64,000 nt of DNA from Aeromicrobium ginsengisoli (GTDB taxonomy: Bacteria > Actinomycetota > Actinomycetes > Propionibacteriales > Nocardioidaceae). This document shows positions 49,701-57,671 of the stretch, piece by piece. The DNA lies in the NCBI RefSeq assembly GCF_004134905.2, contig NZ_SDPQ02000001.1, positions 248,001 through 312,000 on the forward strand. The letters run 5' to 3'. The position numbers and the translations under genes were made by a program. A model generated the notes under the pieces. It ran no database searches, had not been told where the DNA came from, and was given only the letters and a program-made list of their open reading frames with translations. The number at the start of each line of letters is the position of its first letter. Position 1 is the first letter of the stretch.

Positions 49701-50375
49701 CAGGCCGCGGCGATGCGTCGTGGGCAGGCTCGCCTGTTGTCGTTCTCGTTGGCGACACCGGTGCCGCAGCTCGGACGCTCCCTCGACCTGCGAGCCAAGC
49801 TGTTGCTGTCGACCGGTCCCCACCGGGCCGCCGCCGCCGTCATCGAGGAGTGCTGGCTTGCTGCCCTCGAGGAGCTGCTCGTACGCCATGGCGGCCCGGT
49901 CTGGACCGAGGAGGCGTTCGACGTGCTCCGTGAGAAGGTGCGCGCCGAGGCGTACGACGAGACCGAGCGGGCCGTCCGTACCGTGCTCGACGTACTGACT
50001 GCGCTCGGCGAGGTCGTACCCACACCGGCGACCGAGGCCGGCGAGGACGTCCGCGTGCAGCTGTCGTGGCTCGTCTATGCGGGATTCATCCGCGACGCCG
50101 GGGTGACGCAGCTGCGCCGCCTCCCGCTCTACCTCGAAGCCGCCCGCCGCCGACTGACAGCGTCGCTGACGGACGACCTGCTGGCCGCTCAGGAGCTCGA
50201 GGCACGATTCCACGAGCGTACGGCCGCGATGTCAGCCTGGGCGCGCCTCTCCCCCGACGTCCAGCACGTGCGCTGGGCGTTGGAGGAGCTGCGCCTGAGC
50301 CTGCTGGCCCAGAACCTCAGGACGGCGTTCCCGGTGTCCGTCAAGCGCGTGACAGCCCTGGTGGACGCGCTGTAG
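46776..50375 (+). CDS. hrpA: ATP-dependent RNA helicase HrpA
   Basis: The 1199-residue DEAH helicase has Walker A GETGSGKTT (residues 32-40), IIIDEAHERSLS, VITSATIDVERF, VAETSLTVPGIRFVIDPGF and QRAGRCGR. A winged-helix/HA2 region and the long DUF3418 C-terminus complete the HrpA architecture. It remodels structured RNA or stalled ribosomes. It begins four bases after the CPBP stop and is followed by a palindromic element. Confidence 0.95.
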   Translation: MKIAYDEALPITARHDDIAAAIRDHQVVVVAGETGSGKTTQLPKIAYELGRRSIAHTQPRRIAARSVAKRIADECDVELGAEVGYAVRFDDRTSADTAIRLVTDGLLLAEVHGDRRLERYDTIIIDEAHERSLSIDFLLGYLKQLLPRRPDLKVVITSATIDVERFAEMFDAPVIEVSGRTYPVEIRYRPLAESDAGDMLDGIADAIAELPRDGDILVFLSGEREIRDAAEFLAGKKLPRTEILPLYGRLAAGDQQKIFSDHPGRRIVLATNVAETSLTVPGIRFVIDPGFARVSRFSQRLKVQRLPIEPISQASAAQRAGRCGRVADGICIRLYAEEDFEGRPEFTDPEIQRTNLASVLLQMASLDLGAIKDFPFLDPPDSRAVTDGLNLLYELGALGTHQSGAQRLTAIGRSMATLPTDPRLGRMLLAADRLGCLADVLVIVSAMSIQDPRERPLDHQQAADEKHKRFVEPDSDFLSWLTLWKYIREQRDNLSSSAFRRMCRDEYLHYLRIREWHDVHSQLRRTAKDLKLKPGNPGADPDLVHQALLTGLLSHVGLRDLDGREFLGARQAKFMIFPGSGLAKKPPRVVMVGELVETSRLWGRTAAKIHPEWVEDVGEHLVNRSYSEPHWSRKRGAVMARERVLLYGIPIIVDRLVQYGRVDPVVSRELFIRHALVQGEWRTHHKFWAKNQAMIHDVEELEERLRRRDLRVDDETLYAFYDERVPEHVVSTRHFDSWWKKTRVDQPDLLTFDPAMLGRDADSAEEEFPREWHSDGEAYPLTYAFEPGMDDDGVTVDLPIDRLLTVDDRAFDWHVPGHRVELVTELIRSLPKALRREFVPAGQFAPRLVDAMDADAPDLSEELARQMRLLNGTVVRPEDFDFSALPGHLRVTFRVVENGVELSRGKDLATLRTELASHVRADLTAVARQEERSGLLAWTVGDIDRTIEAGQVTGYPALVDEGGSVALRVLDSRAEQAAAMRRGQARLLSFSLATPVPQLGRSLDLRAKLLLSTGPHRAAAAVIEECWLAALEELLVRHGGPVWTEEAFDVLREKVRAEAYDETERAVRTVLDVLTALGEVVPTPATEAGEDVRVQLSWLVYAGFIRDAGVTQLRRLPLYLEAARRRLTASLTDDLLAAQELEARFHERTAAMSAWARLSPDVQHVRWALEELRLSLLAQNLRTAFPVSVKRVTALVDAL

Positions 50376-50387
50376 CGCTGCTCGGCC

Positions 50388-50505
50388 GTTTACCAAGAGG
50401 TCGGGGCAAACTTCGGCCTCTGGCGGAACTCCGCAGGGCGAACAGCCACTCCGCAAGGCGCGCGAGCCTTGAGGAGTGGCTGTTTGCCGTGACCTCTTGG
50501 TAAAC
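50388..50505. repeat. 118-base palindromic element with 24-base inverted ends
   Basis: The ends (50388-50411 and 50482-50505) are inverted copies matching at 22 of 24 positions, beginning GTTTACCAAGAGGTC. The inside carries a second perfect inverted repeat AACAGCCACTCC / GGAGTGGCTGTT (50441-50452 / 50473-50484) and CAAGGC/GCCTTG. The element fills most of the gap between the convergent hrpA and FKBP genes, so it can act as a two-way terminator. No flanking target duplication is seen. Confidence 0.75.
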
Positions 50506-50517
50506 CGTCCCCAGGGG

Positions 50518-50877
50518 TCAGACCCCCAGCAGGTCGATCACGAAGACGAGAGTCTTGCCCGAGAGCCGGTGACCGCCGCCGGCCGGGCCGTACGCGAGCT
50601 CGGGCGGGCAGACGAGCTGACGCCGGCCGCCGACCTTCATGCCCGGGATGCCCTGCTGCCACGCCGCGATCAGCTGCGGCAGCGGGAACTTCGCGGACTG
50701 GCCGCGGTCCCACGAGGAGTCGAACTGCTCGCCGGTCTCGAACTCGACACCGACGTAGTGCACGTCGACGAGTCCGCCGGGCACCGCCTCGGGTCCGTCG
50801 CCGACGATGAGGTCCTTGATCTGGAGCTCGGTGGGCGGAGGGCCCTCGATGAAGTCAACTTCAGGCTTGTCAGTCAT
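50518..50877 (-). CDS. FKBP-type peptidyl-prolyl isomerase
   Basis: The 119-residue protein is a minimal FKBP fold with VDVHYVGVEFETGEQFDSSW, the active-site loops VCPPELAYGPAGG and LVFVIDLL. It accelerates proline isomerisation during protein folding. There is no signal peptide, so it is cytoplasmic. ATG at 50877 is 42 bases from the divergent alcohol dehydrogenase start. Confidence 0.93.
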   Translation of the reverse strand: MTDKPEVDFIEGPPPTELQIKDLIVGDGPEAVPGGLVDVHYVGVEFETGEQFDSSWDRGQSAKFPLPQLIAAWQQGIPGMKVGGRRQLVCPPELAYGPAGGGHRLSGKTLVFVIDLLGV

Positions 50878-50919
50878 GTGCACGATCCTGTCACACGGGT
50901 TCGCTGCAACAATGGCCAG

Positions 50920-51963
50920 ATGCGCGCCACGGTCCTCCACGCCCCTCATGACATCCGCCTCGACGACGTGGCTGCTCCGCAGCTCCACGACGACGGTGAC
51001 GCCATCGTGCGCGTCGTGGCCGCGTGCGTCTGCGGGTCCGACCTGTGGCCCTATCGCGGCATCAACGAGATCAGCGAGCCGATGCGCATCGGCCACGAGT
51101 TCGTGGGTGTCGTCGAGCAGGTCGGCGCGGGTGTCTCGTCGCTGAATGAGGGCGACTTCGTCATCGCGCCGTTCATGTACTCGGACAACACCTGCAAGCT
51201 CTGTGAACGCGGCATCCACACGTCGTGCGTCAGCGGTGGCTTCTGGGGCGTCGACGACCGCCAGGGTCGACCGGTGGACGGCGGGCAGGGTGAGCTCGTA
51301 CGCGTGCCGCTCGCCGACGGCACCCTGGTGTCGACGGCGCAGCCCGACGAGGCGATGGTGCCGCACCTCCTGACGCTGTCCGACGTCTTCCCGACCGGGC
51401 ACCACGCAGCGATGCTTGCCGGTGTCCAGCCGGGCAGCACCGTCGCGGTCGTCGGCGACGGCGCTGTCGGTCTCTCGGCGGTGCTCGCGGCGAAGCGCCT
51501 CGGCGCCGGCCGCATCGTTGCGATGTCCCGTCACGACGACCGGCAGCAGCTGGCGCGCGAGTTCGGTGCCGACGAGATCGTCGCGACGCGCGGCAAGGAG
51601 GGCGCCGCCGAGGTCCGGGAGATGCTCGACGGCATCGGCGCAGACCATGTGCTGGAGTGCGTCGGCACCGAGCAGAGCATGGCGCAGGCCATGCAGTGCG
51701 CCAGGCCCGGCGGCCGGATCGGGTTCGTCGGCGTCCCGCACGGCGTAGAGGTCGACGTTCGCGGGATGTTCTATCGCAACCTCGGCATCGCCGGCGGCGT
51801 CGCACCCGCACGCGCCTACATCGAGGAGCTGCTGCCCGACGTCTTGTCAGGCGCGGTCTCCCCCGGGCGCGTCTTCGACCAGACGCTGCCGCTCGACCGG
51901 GTCGCCGATGGCTATCGCGCGATGGACGAGCGTACGGCCATCAAGTCGCTGCTGACGCTCTGA
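50920..51963 (+). CDS. Zinc-dependent alcohol dehydrogenase
   Basis: The 347-residue medium-chain dehydrogenase has a catalytic-zinc site (CVCGSD, GHEFVGVVEQVG), a structural-zinc loop with four cysteines (residues ~95-110, CKLCERGIHTSC), and the NAD(P)-binding GDGAVGLSAVLAAKRLG. It oxidises an alcohol or reduces an aldehyde; the substrate is unknown. It overlaps DUF952 tail-to-tail by 23 bases. Confidence 0.92.
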   Translation: MRATVLHAPHDIRLDDVAAPQLHDDGDAIVRVVAACVCGSDLWPYRGINEISEPMRIGHEFVGVVEQVGAGVSSLNEGDFVIAPFMYSDNTCKLCERGIHTSCVSGGFWGVDDRQGRPVDGGQGELVRVPLADGTLVSTAQPDEAMVPHLLTLSDVFPTGHHAAMLAGVQPGSTVAVVGDGAVGLSAVLAAKRLGAGRIVAMSRHDDRQQLAREFGADEIVATRGKEGAAEVREMLDGIGADHVLECVGTEQSMAQAMQCARPGGRIGFVGVPHGVEVDVRGMFYRNLGIAGGVAPARAYIEELLPDVLSGAVSPGRVFDQTLPLDRVADGYRAMDERTAIKSLLTL

Positions 51964-52270
51964 ACGGTTCGGCGGACACCACGGCATCGACGTTGAGCGG
52001 GCCGTAGATGTGCGGGAACGGCAGCGCCTCCCCCTCGACCGGATCGAGCTGCCACGGCGAGGTCAACAGGTCGGTGTCGATCGTCAGCAGCCGCAGCGGT
52101 TCGGCGACGTCGCGGTAAAACCGCTCGTGCACACCGGCGACCTGTTCGGCCTGCGAGCAGTGGATGAAGCCCACCTCGGACACGTCCAGCCCCAAGGTCG
52201 ACACGGTGTACGTACCGGCGGCAACTGCTGAAGTCCAGGCGTCGTCGGTCGCGAGGTGGAAGATCCTCAC
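51941..52270 (-). CDS. DUF952 protein
   Basis: The 109-residue small protein has the DUF952 pattern with IFHLATDDAW and GFIHCSQAEQVAGV, then LLTIDTDLL and FPHIYGPLN. The conserved histidines suggest a small catalytic or ligand-binding role, not known. GTG start overlaps the MarR stop as GTGA, so translation is coupled. Confidence 0.88.
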   Translation of the reverse strand: MRIFHLATDDAWTSAVAAGTYTVSTLGLDVSEVGFIHCSQAEQVAGVHERFYRDVAEPLRLLTIDTDLLTSPWQLDPVEGEALPFPHIYGPLNVDAVVSAEPFRASAAT

Positions 52271-52716
52271 GGGATCTGTTCGGCTGCGTCGTTGAGGCGG
52301 GCGAGGCTACGGGCGAACGTGCTGATGTCGTCATCGGTCCAGCCCGAGATGATCGCGGAGAACCGCTGGTGGCTGCGCTTGCGATAGGCCTCGAGCTTGG
52401 CGCGTGCCTCTGGCTCGGCGACGAGCAGCTGCGCCCGGCCGTCGTCCGGGTCGGGCACGCGGGCGACCAGGCCAAGCTTCTCCAGCGCGGCGATCGCCCG
52501 GCTGGCGGTCGACTTGTGCACCCCGAGCCCCTCGGCCAGCTCCGAGCCTCGGATGCCATCAGGCGCGTCGCAGATCGCGATGAGGAACAAGAACTGCCCA
52601 TAGTCGAGCGAAGGGTGGATCTCGGGAATCTGGCGGAGTGAGCGGGCACGGACTCGCCGCACGAACCGGGTCAGCTCGTACTCGACGTCGAGGTCGTTCG
52701 GCAGATCGTTGCTCAT
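52267..52716 (-). CDS. MarR-family transcriptional regulator
   Basis: The 149-residue regulator has a winged helix (RGSELAEGLGVHKSTASRAIAALEKLGLVARVPDPDDGR) and helices at both ends for dimerisation. It should respond to a small phenolic or oxidised ligand and repress nearby genes, with DUF952 the obvious target. No clear operator was found in the 130-base upstream gap. Confidence 0.9.
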   Translation of the reverse strand: MSNDLPNDLDVEYELTRFVRRVRARSLRQIPEIHPSLDYGQFLFLIAICDAPDGIRGSELAEGLGVHKSTASRAIAALEKLGLVARVPDPDDGRAQLLVAEPEARAKLEAYRKRSHQRFSAIISGWTDDDISTFARSLARLNDAAEQIP

Positions 52717-52823
52717 CCCGCCAGCCTATAGAAGAAGCCGGCGCAATCGTGACAGGTCAGCGCACCTCGGAACGGGACGGCTCCGCCGTGGCGCCCTCCC
52801 GCTCCGCTGGCACGCTTCGACCT

Positions 52824-52842
52824 TCGCTCGCAGAGCTCGCTC
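52824..52842 (+). repeat. 19-base sequence shared with a second gap
   Basis: TCGCTCGCAGAGCTCGCTC occurs identically at 63024-63042. Both copies lie in gene-free gaps and on the same strand. It may belong to a wider intergenic repeat family. Confidence 0.5.
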
Positions 52843-52846
52843 AGCC

Positions 52847-54067
52847 TCAGCGCAGCTCGGACGAGGTGAGGTTGAGCAGGCGGCGAGCCACGATGAGCTG
52901 CTGGATCTGCTGCGTGCCCTCGAAGATGTCGAGGATCTTGGAGTCCCTCGCCCATTTCTCGACCAGCTCGGTCTCGCTGTAGCCGAGAGTTCCGGCCAGC
53001 TCGACGCAGCGCAGGGTGATCTGGTTGCCCACCCGGCCGGCCTTCGCCTTGGCCATCGACGCCTCCATCGAGTTGGGCTTGCGGTTGTCCGCCAGCCACG
53101 CGGCCTCGAGGGTCAGCAGCAAGGCGGCCTCCCAGTCGGCCTCCATCGCGATGAACGTCGCCGCAGCGTACGACTGCGACTGCACGGGACGGTCGTAGTC
53201 GATGACGACGCCGGCGTCCTCCAGCAGGCGCCGGATGTCCTCCAGCGCCGCCCTGGCACAGCCGACGGCCATGCCGGCGACGAGCGGACGCGTGTTGTCG
53301 AACGTCGCCATGGCGCCGGCGAAGCCCTGCTTCGTGTCGATCTCCGGGTTGCCGAGGAGGTTCTCCGCCGGCACCCGGCAGTTGTCGAGCACGATGACCG
53401 CGGTGTCGGACGAGCGGATGCCAAGCTTGTGCTCAAGGCGCTCGACCCTGATGCCGGGAAGGCTCTTGGGCACGAGGAACGACTTGATCGCGGCGCGGCC
53501 GAGGCTCTTGTCGAGCGTCGCCCAGACCACGACCGAGTCGGCGCGGTCGCCGGCGGTCACGAAGATCTTCTCGCCGTTGAGGATGTAGGCGTCGCCGTCC
53601 TTGACCGCGGTCGTGGTGATCGCGGCGGAGTCGGAGCCGAAGCTCGGCTCGGTGATCGCCATCGCCGCCCAGGTGCCCTTGAAGCGCTCGAGCTGCTCCT
53701 CGTTGGCCACCGAGGCGATCGCGGAGTTGCCGAGGCCTTGACGGGGCATCGAGAGCAGGAGGCCGACATCGGCCCAGCACATCTCGATGATCGAGAGCAC
53801 GGACGACATGTTGGTGCCGTTGTTGACCTTGCTGCCTTTGTCGTTCTCGTCGGCGTCGTCACGGCGTACGCCTGCGGCGCCGGCACCCTGGCCCTGCCCG
53901 GAGTCGCCCATGCCGTCGACCAGCGAGGCGAGCAGGTCCAGCTCCTTGGGGTACGCGTGCTCGGCGAGGTCGTACTTGCGCGAGTTGGCACGCAGGAACT
54001 CTTCGGCGACCTGGTGCGCCTGCTTGATGAACGGGCGGAACTTGCGGGGAGTCTCGAGATTGATCAT
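52847..54067 (-). CDS. fadE23: Acyl-CoA dehydrogenase, FadE23-like
   Basis: The 406-residue subunit matches mycobacterial FadE23 (Rv3140) along its length: it starts MINLETPRKFRPFIKQAHQ, has ITEPSFGSDSAA, and ends with KILDIFEGTQQIQQL, which contains the catalytic glutamate. It oxidises an acyl-CoA at the alpha-beta bond with FAD. It follows fadE24 after 14 bases, and the pair most likely forms an alpha2-beta2 complex. Confidence 0.93.
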   Translation of the reverse strand: MINLETPRKFRPFIKQAHQVAEEFLRANSRKYDLAEHAYPKELDLLASLVDGMGDSGQGQGAGAAGVRRDDADENDKGSKVNNGTNMSSVLSIIEMCWADVGLLLSMPRQGLGNSAIASVANEEQLERFKGTWAAMAITEPSFGSDSAAITTTAVKDGDAYILNGEKIFVTAGDRADSVVVWATLDKSLGRAAIKSFLVPKSLPGIRVERLEHKLGIRSSDTAVIVLDNCRVPAENLLGNPEIDTKQGFAGAMATFDNTRPLVAGMAVGCARAALEDIRRLLEDAGVVIDYDRPVQSQSYAAATFIAMEADWEAALLLTLEAAWLADNRKPNSMEASMAKAKAGRVGNQITLRCVELAGTLGYSETELVEKWARDSKILDIFEGTQQIQQLIVARRLLNLTSSELR

Positions 54068-54081
54068 GAGTGATTCCGTCC

Positions 54082-55398
54082 TCAGACGAGGACTGCTCCT
54101 TCCATCAGGCCGATGGCTCGCAGGTCGCGGTACCACCGTTCGACCGGGTGCTCCTTGACGAAGCCGTGGCCGCCGAGCAGCTGGACGCCGTCGGTGCCGA
54201 TCTTCATGCCGTACTCGGCGGTCAGGCGTCGCGCGAGGGCGACCTCTCGGGCGTAGTCGCCGCCTTGCTCGGCCCGCGATGCGGCTCGCAGGGTCGTGAG
54301 GCGCATGCCCTCGAGCTCGATCGCGATGTCGGCGACCATGAACGCCACCGCCTGGCGGTGGGCGATCGGCTCGCCGAACGCCGTGCGGGTCTTGACGTAG
54401 TCGGAGACGTAGTCGAGGACGGCCCGAGCCGCGCCCAGCGCCAGGCCGGCCCAGGCGAGGCGCGAGAGGCGAACGCACTCGCGGTAGTCGTCGACGGTGC
54501 CGTCGCCCAGGATCGCGTCGGCGGGGATCTCGACGTCGGTCAGCACGAGCCGGCTGAGGCCTGCGGCGCGCAGTCCCATGCCGGGATCGGCCTCGATCGT
54601 CACGCCGTCGGTGCTCGACTCGAGCAGCACCAGCGTCGGGCCGCGGCCCTCGATGTCGACGGCGACGACGAACAGCTCGGCCTCGCTGCCGCGCACCACT
54701 GCGGACTTGACGCCGTTGAGCCGGAAGCCGGTGTCGGTCTTGGCCGCCTTGGTCTGCAGCTCGAACGGGTCGAACAGGGGGCGGGGCTCGACGACCGCGA
54801 GCGCTGCGGTCGGGATGTCGTCACCAGCGAACGCCGGGAGGTAGGTCTGCTGCTGAGCATCCGAGCCCCACAGCGAGATCGCGGTCGCGACGGCGGCCGG
54901 TGCCAGGCACGCGACGGCCTGGCCCATGTCACCCTCGGCGAGCGCCTCGGCGACGAGCACGCCGGTGACCGCCGAGCGATCCTCCGACAGCCCGCCGAGG
55001 CTCTCGGGAATGTTGAGCAGCGTCAGCCCGAACTCGCTGGTCTGCGCGAGGACTTCCTTGGGCGTGTCGTTGGCGGACTCGGCCGCCTCGGCGCCGGGCC
55101 GGAGCACCTCGGCGGCGAACTCCTTGATGACCCCGACGATCATCTGCTGGTCCTCGGTGGGTTCGAGGTCGAACACGCCGCTGTCGGACGTACGGGCGAG
55201 ACGCTTGGGCTTGCCCGTGCTCTTGACCCGCTTGAACGTGCGCGTCGTGGCGCCGGCGACCCGGAAGCCGCTCTTGGCGCCTTGGTAGACGGCGCGCTCG
55301 GTCGTCTTGCGCAGCTTGAGCTTGTCGATGGTCGGCGAGCTGGCGATGCGGTTGAGCACCGCCAGACCGATGCCCATGGGATCTCGGCGACTGGCCAC
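54082..55398 (-). CDS. fadE24: Acyl-CoA dehydrogenase, FadE24-like
   Basis: The 438-residue partner subunit has a long N-terminal extension (residues ~1-65) and the acyl-CoA dehydrogenase core with LNIPESLGGLSEDRSAV and ERWYRDLRAIGLMEG near the end. The terminal glutamate-rich motif is less complete than in its partner, consistent with a heteromer in which one subunit is catalytic. GTG start with GAGGAG upstream. A palindromic operator lies about 65 bases before it. Confidence 0.9.
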   Translation of the reverse strand: MASRRDPMGIGLAVLNRIASSPTIDKLKLRKTTERAVYQGAKSGFRVAGATTRTFKRVKSTGKPKRLARTSDSGVFDLEPTEDQQMIVGVIKEFAAEVLRPGAEAAESANDTPKEVLAQTSEFGLTLLNIPESLGGLSEDRSAVTGVLVAEALAEGDMGQAVACLAPAAVATAISLWGSDAQQQTYLPAFAGDDIPTAALAVVEPRPLFDPFELQTKAAKTDTGFRLNGVKSAVVRGSEAELFVVAVDIEGRGPTLVLLESSTDGVTIEADPGMGLRAAGLSRLVLTDVEIPADAILGDGTVDDYRECVRLSRLAWAGLALGAARAVLDYVSDYVKTRTAFGEPIAHRQAVAFMVADIAIELEGMRLTTLRAASRAEQGGDYAREVALARRLTAEYGMKIGTDGVQLLGGHGFVKEHPVERWYRDLRAIGLMEGAVLV

Positions 55399-55460
55399 AG
55401 GAACTCCTCGGACTGGATGTGAAGGGGCGAGGTTGGACTGAGTTGCCCACCCGCTCCGCC

Positions 55461-55483
55461 AACTGTAACTGCGAGTTGCAGTT
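55461..55483. promoter_or_regulatory. Inverted-repeat operator upstream of fadE24
   Basis: AACTGTAACT-GCG-AGTTGCAGTT is a 10-3-10 inverted repeat with one mismatch. It lies 63 bases before the fadE24 GTG and could bind a TetR-type fatty-acid regulator. The regulator is not in the window. Confidence 0.6.
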
Positions 55484-55487
55484 TGAC

Positions 55488-55500
55488 ATACCCATGGTAT
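55488..55500. promoter_or_regulatory. Second palindrome beside the fadE24 operator
   Basis: ATACC-CAT-GGTAT is a 5-3-5 inverted repeat 5 bases from the previous one. Its half-site equals that of the TetR operator at 232-245 but the spacer differs by one base. It may belong to fadE24 or to the divergent def side. Confidence 0.4.
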
Positions 55501-55586
55501 CCGAACTCACATCGCAGGACCAGCGGTTGCCGCGACTCGGCGGATCGGTAGCCTTGTCCAGTCCTGAGCGAAGGAGCCCAGAGCCC

Positions 55587-56192
55587 GTGCCTGCTTCACA
55601 GTCCCGACCGCTGCCCGGAGGCGGTTCCGTACGCCCCATCACCCGCTGGGGCACGCCCGTCATGCACCGAGAGCTCGAGGACGTCACGGTGTTCGACGAT
55701 GAGCTCGAGACGCTCGTCAAGGACATGGTCGCCACGATGTACGCCGCCAAGGGCGTGGGGCTCGCCGCCAACCAGGTCGGGGTCGACCTCAAGGTGTTCG
55801 TCTTCGACTGCCCCGACGACGACAACAACCAGATCACCGGTGTCGTGTGCAACCCCGTGCTGCACCTGCCCGAGGGCAAGGACCGCAACCTCGAGGACGA
55901 GGACGAGGGCTGCCTCTCGCTCCCCGGCGCGTTCACGTCCTGCGCCCGCCCTGACCGGGCCCACGTCACCGGCGTGGACCAGACCGGCGCGCCGGTCGAG
56001 TTCGTCGGCGACGGGCTGCTGGCGCGTTGCCTGCAGCACGAGACGGATCACCTGTTCGGCACGGTGTTCGGCGACCGGCTGCCCGAGCGGTCCCGCAAGA
56101 AGCTCTACAAGCAGCACCAGGAGCTCGCCGACAACTACCCGGAGGACTGGCCCATCACGGTGCTCGTCGACGACCCGGTGATTGACCGCTAG
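55587..56192 (+). CDS. def: Peptide deformylase
   Basis: The 201-residue enzyme removes the formyl group from nascent proteins. The three metal motifs are present: GVGLAANQ (residues 56-63), EGCLSLPG (Cys109) and HETDH (His151, Glu152, His155). The GTG start at 55587 is preceded by GAAGGAG and gives the usual length; the open frame extends further upstream but across the fadE24 control region. Confidence 0.94.
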   Translation: MPASQSRPLPGGGSVRPITRWGTPVMHRELEDVTVFDDELETLVKDMVATMYAAKGVGLAANQVGVDLKVFVFDCPDDDNNQITGVVCNPVLHLPEGKDRNLEDEDEGCLSLPGAFTSCARPDRAHVTGVDQTGAPVEFVGDGLLARCLQHETDHLFGTVFGDRLPERSRKKLYKQHQELADNYPEDWPITVLVDDPVIDR

Positions 56193-56205
56193 GTCTCACT
56201 GCCTG

Positions 56206-56259
56206 CGGCGGTGGATGTTCCACCGCTTGCGAGCTCATGGGGTGGAGAATCCACCGCCG
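56206..56259. terminator. Two-hairpin terminator between def and the SpoU gene
   Basis: Two small palindromes, GGTGGA-TGT-TCCACC (56210-56224) and GGTGGA-GAA-TCCACC (56241-56255), together also form an 11-bp inverted repeat CGGCGGTGGAT / ATCCACCGCCG. It lies in the gap between convergent genes, so it should stop transcription from both sides. Confidence 0.6.
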
Positions 56260-56265
56260 AGGCGC

Positions 56266-57069
56266 TCAGCGCGAGCGCAGCTCCCAGCAGGCCACGGCCA
56301 CGGATGACGCGACGTTGAGCGAGTCGATGCCGGCCGCCATCGGGATCGTCACCCGGTGATCGGCCGACTTCTCCCAGTGCGGGCTGAGCCCGTGACCTTC
56401 GGAGCCGACGATGAGGGCGAGTCGTTCGACGTCGTGCGGCACCTGGTCGATCGGCACCGAGTCGGCGGCCAGCGTCATCGCGTACGTCGTGAAGCCGGCC
56501 TCACGCAGCACGTCCGGTGCGGTGTACCAGTCCTCGACCCGCGCGTAGGGCAGCCAGAACACCGAGCCCATCGACACCTTGATCGCGCGGCGATAGAGCG
56601 GGTCAGCGCAGCGCGGCGACAGCAGCACGGCGTCGAACCCCAACGCCGCGGCGGCGCGGAAGGCGCCACCGACGTTGGTGTGGTCGGCGAGGTCCTCCAT
56701 GACGATGACTCGGCGCGCGTCGGCCAGCACCTCCTGCGGCGAGGCCAGCTCCGGGCGTTGGAGCGCAGCGAGCGCTCCGCGGTGCACGTGGAAGCCGGTG
56801 AGCTTCTCGATCGACGCGTCGTCGAGCACGAAGCACGGCACGTCGCTGGCGTCGAGCAGGTCGGCGAGCCCGTCGAGCCAGCGTGGCGACATGAGGAACG
56901 AGCGCGGCTGGTGTCCGGACTCGATCGCCCGGCGGACGACCTTCTCGCCCTCGGCGAGGAACAGTCCGCGGTCCGCCTCGAGCCGCAGCCTCAGCTGGAC
57001 GTCACGCAGGTCGACGTAGTCGCGCAGTCGAGGATCCTCGAGGTCGTCCAGTAGTACGATCTCGGCCAC
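56266..57069 (-). CDS. TrmH/SpoU-family RNA 2'-O-methyltransferase
   Basis: The 267-residue protein has the SPOUT knot motifs: HTNVGGAFRAAAALG (Asn and Arg of motif 1), LIVGSEGHGL (motif 2) and PMAAGIDSLNVASSVAV (motif 3). The N-terminal domain likely binds RNA. It adds a methyl group to ribose in tRNA or rRNA; the exact site is unknown. GTG start, 18 bases from the divergent PEBP gene. Confidence 0.92.
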   Translation of the reverse strand: MAEIVLLDDLEDPRLRDYVDLRDVQLRLRLEADRGLFLAEGEKVVRRAIESGHQPRSFLMSPRWLDGLADLLDASDVPCFVLDDASIEKLTGFHVHRGALAALQRPELASPQEVLADARRVIVMEDLADHTNVGGAFRAAAALGFDAVLLSPRCADPLYRRAIKVSMGSVFWLPYARVEDWYTAPDVLREAGFTTYAMTLAADSVPIDQVPHDVERLALIVGSEGHGLSPHWEKSADHRVTIPMAAGIDSLNVASSVAVACWELRSR

Positions 57070-57087
57070 CGGGCTAGCCTAACGAGC

Positions 57088-57615
57088 ATGAGCCTTGACC
57101 GTCCCGTCACACCCGATCCCTATCCGCTCCTGCCGTCCACGGAGTCGTTCTCCGTGACGAGTTCTGACGTCACCGACGGCCAGCCCCTCAAGGACGACCA
57201 GGTCAACGAGTTCGGCGACACGTCGCCGCAGCTGTCCTGGTCCGGCGCTCCGGAGGGCACCAAGTCGTACGTCGTCACGTGCTTCGACCCGGACGCGCCG
57301 ATCGTCTCCGGCTTCTGGCACTGGGTCGCCGTCGACATCCCGTCCGATGTCACCGAGCTCACCGCAGGCGCCGGTGCGTCGGACGACTCGCTGCCCGGCA
57401 GCGCGTTCCACCTACGCAACGACGGAGGCGGCTTCGGCTACATGGGCGCCGCTCCCCCGGCCGGAGACCAGGTGCACCGCTACTTCTACGTCGTGCACGC
57501 CGTCGGAGAGGACAGCCTCGGCGTCGACGCGTCGGTCTCGCCCGCGGTCGTCGGCTTCAACCTCGCGTTCAAGACGCTGGGCCGCGCCATCATCCACGGC
57601 ACCTACCAGCACTGA
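57088..57615 (+). CDS. PEBP-family (YbhB/YbcL) protein
   Basis: The 175-residue protein has the phosphatidylethanolamine-binding fold with CFDPDAPIVSGFWHW and HRYFYVVHAVG, typical of YbhB/YbcL. Function is not firmly known, though ligand binding or inhibition of enzymes is possible. In M. tuberculosis the related Rv2140c is close to the M20 peptidase; here it is 34 kb away. Confidence 0.9.
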   Translation: MSLDRPVTPDPYPLLPSTESFSVTSSDVTDGQPLKDDQVNEFGDTSPQLSWSGAPEGTKSYVVTCFDPDAPIVSGFWHWVAVDIPSDVTELTAGAGASDDSLPGSAFHLRNDGGGFGYMGAAPPAGDQVHRYFYVVHAVGEDSLGVDASVSPAVVGFNLAFKTLGRAIIHGTYQH

Positions 57616-57621
57616 GCAGAC

Positions 57622-57668
57622 CGTTCCTTGAGCCTGTCGAAAGGTCCGTTCGACAGGCTCAAGGAACG
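57622..57668. terminator. Perfect 20-bp hairpin, two-way terminator
   Basis: CGTTCCTTGAGCCTGTCGAA and its exact reverse complement flank the 7-base loop AGGTCCG. It fills the gap between the convergent PEBP and SPFH genes. The stem sequence resembles a widespread bacterial intergenic repeat (CCTTGAGCCTGTCGAA type). Confidence 0.8.
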
Positions 57669-57671
57669 AGG

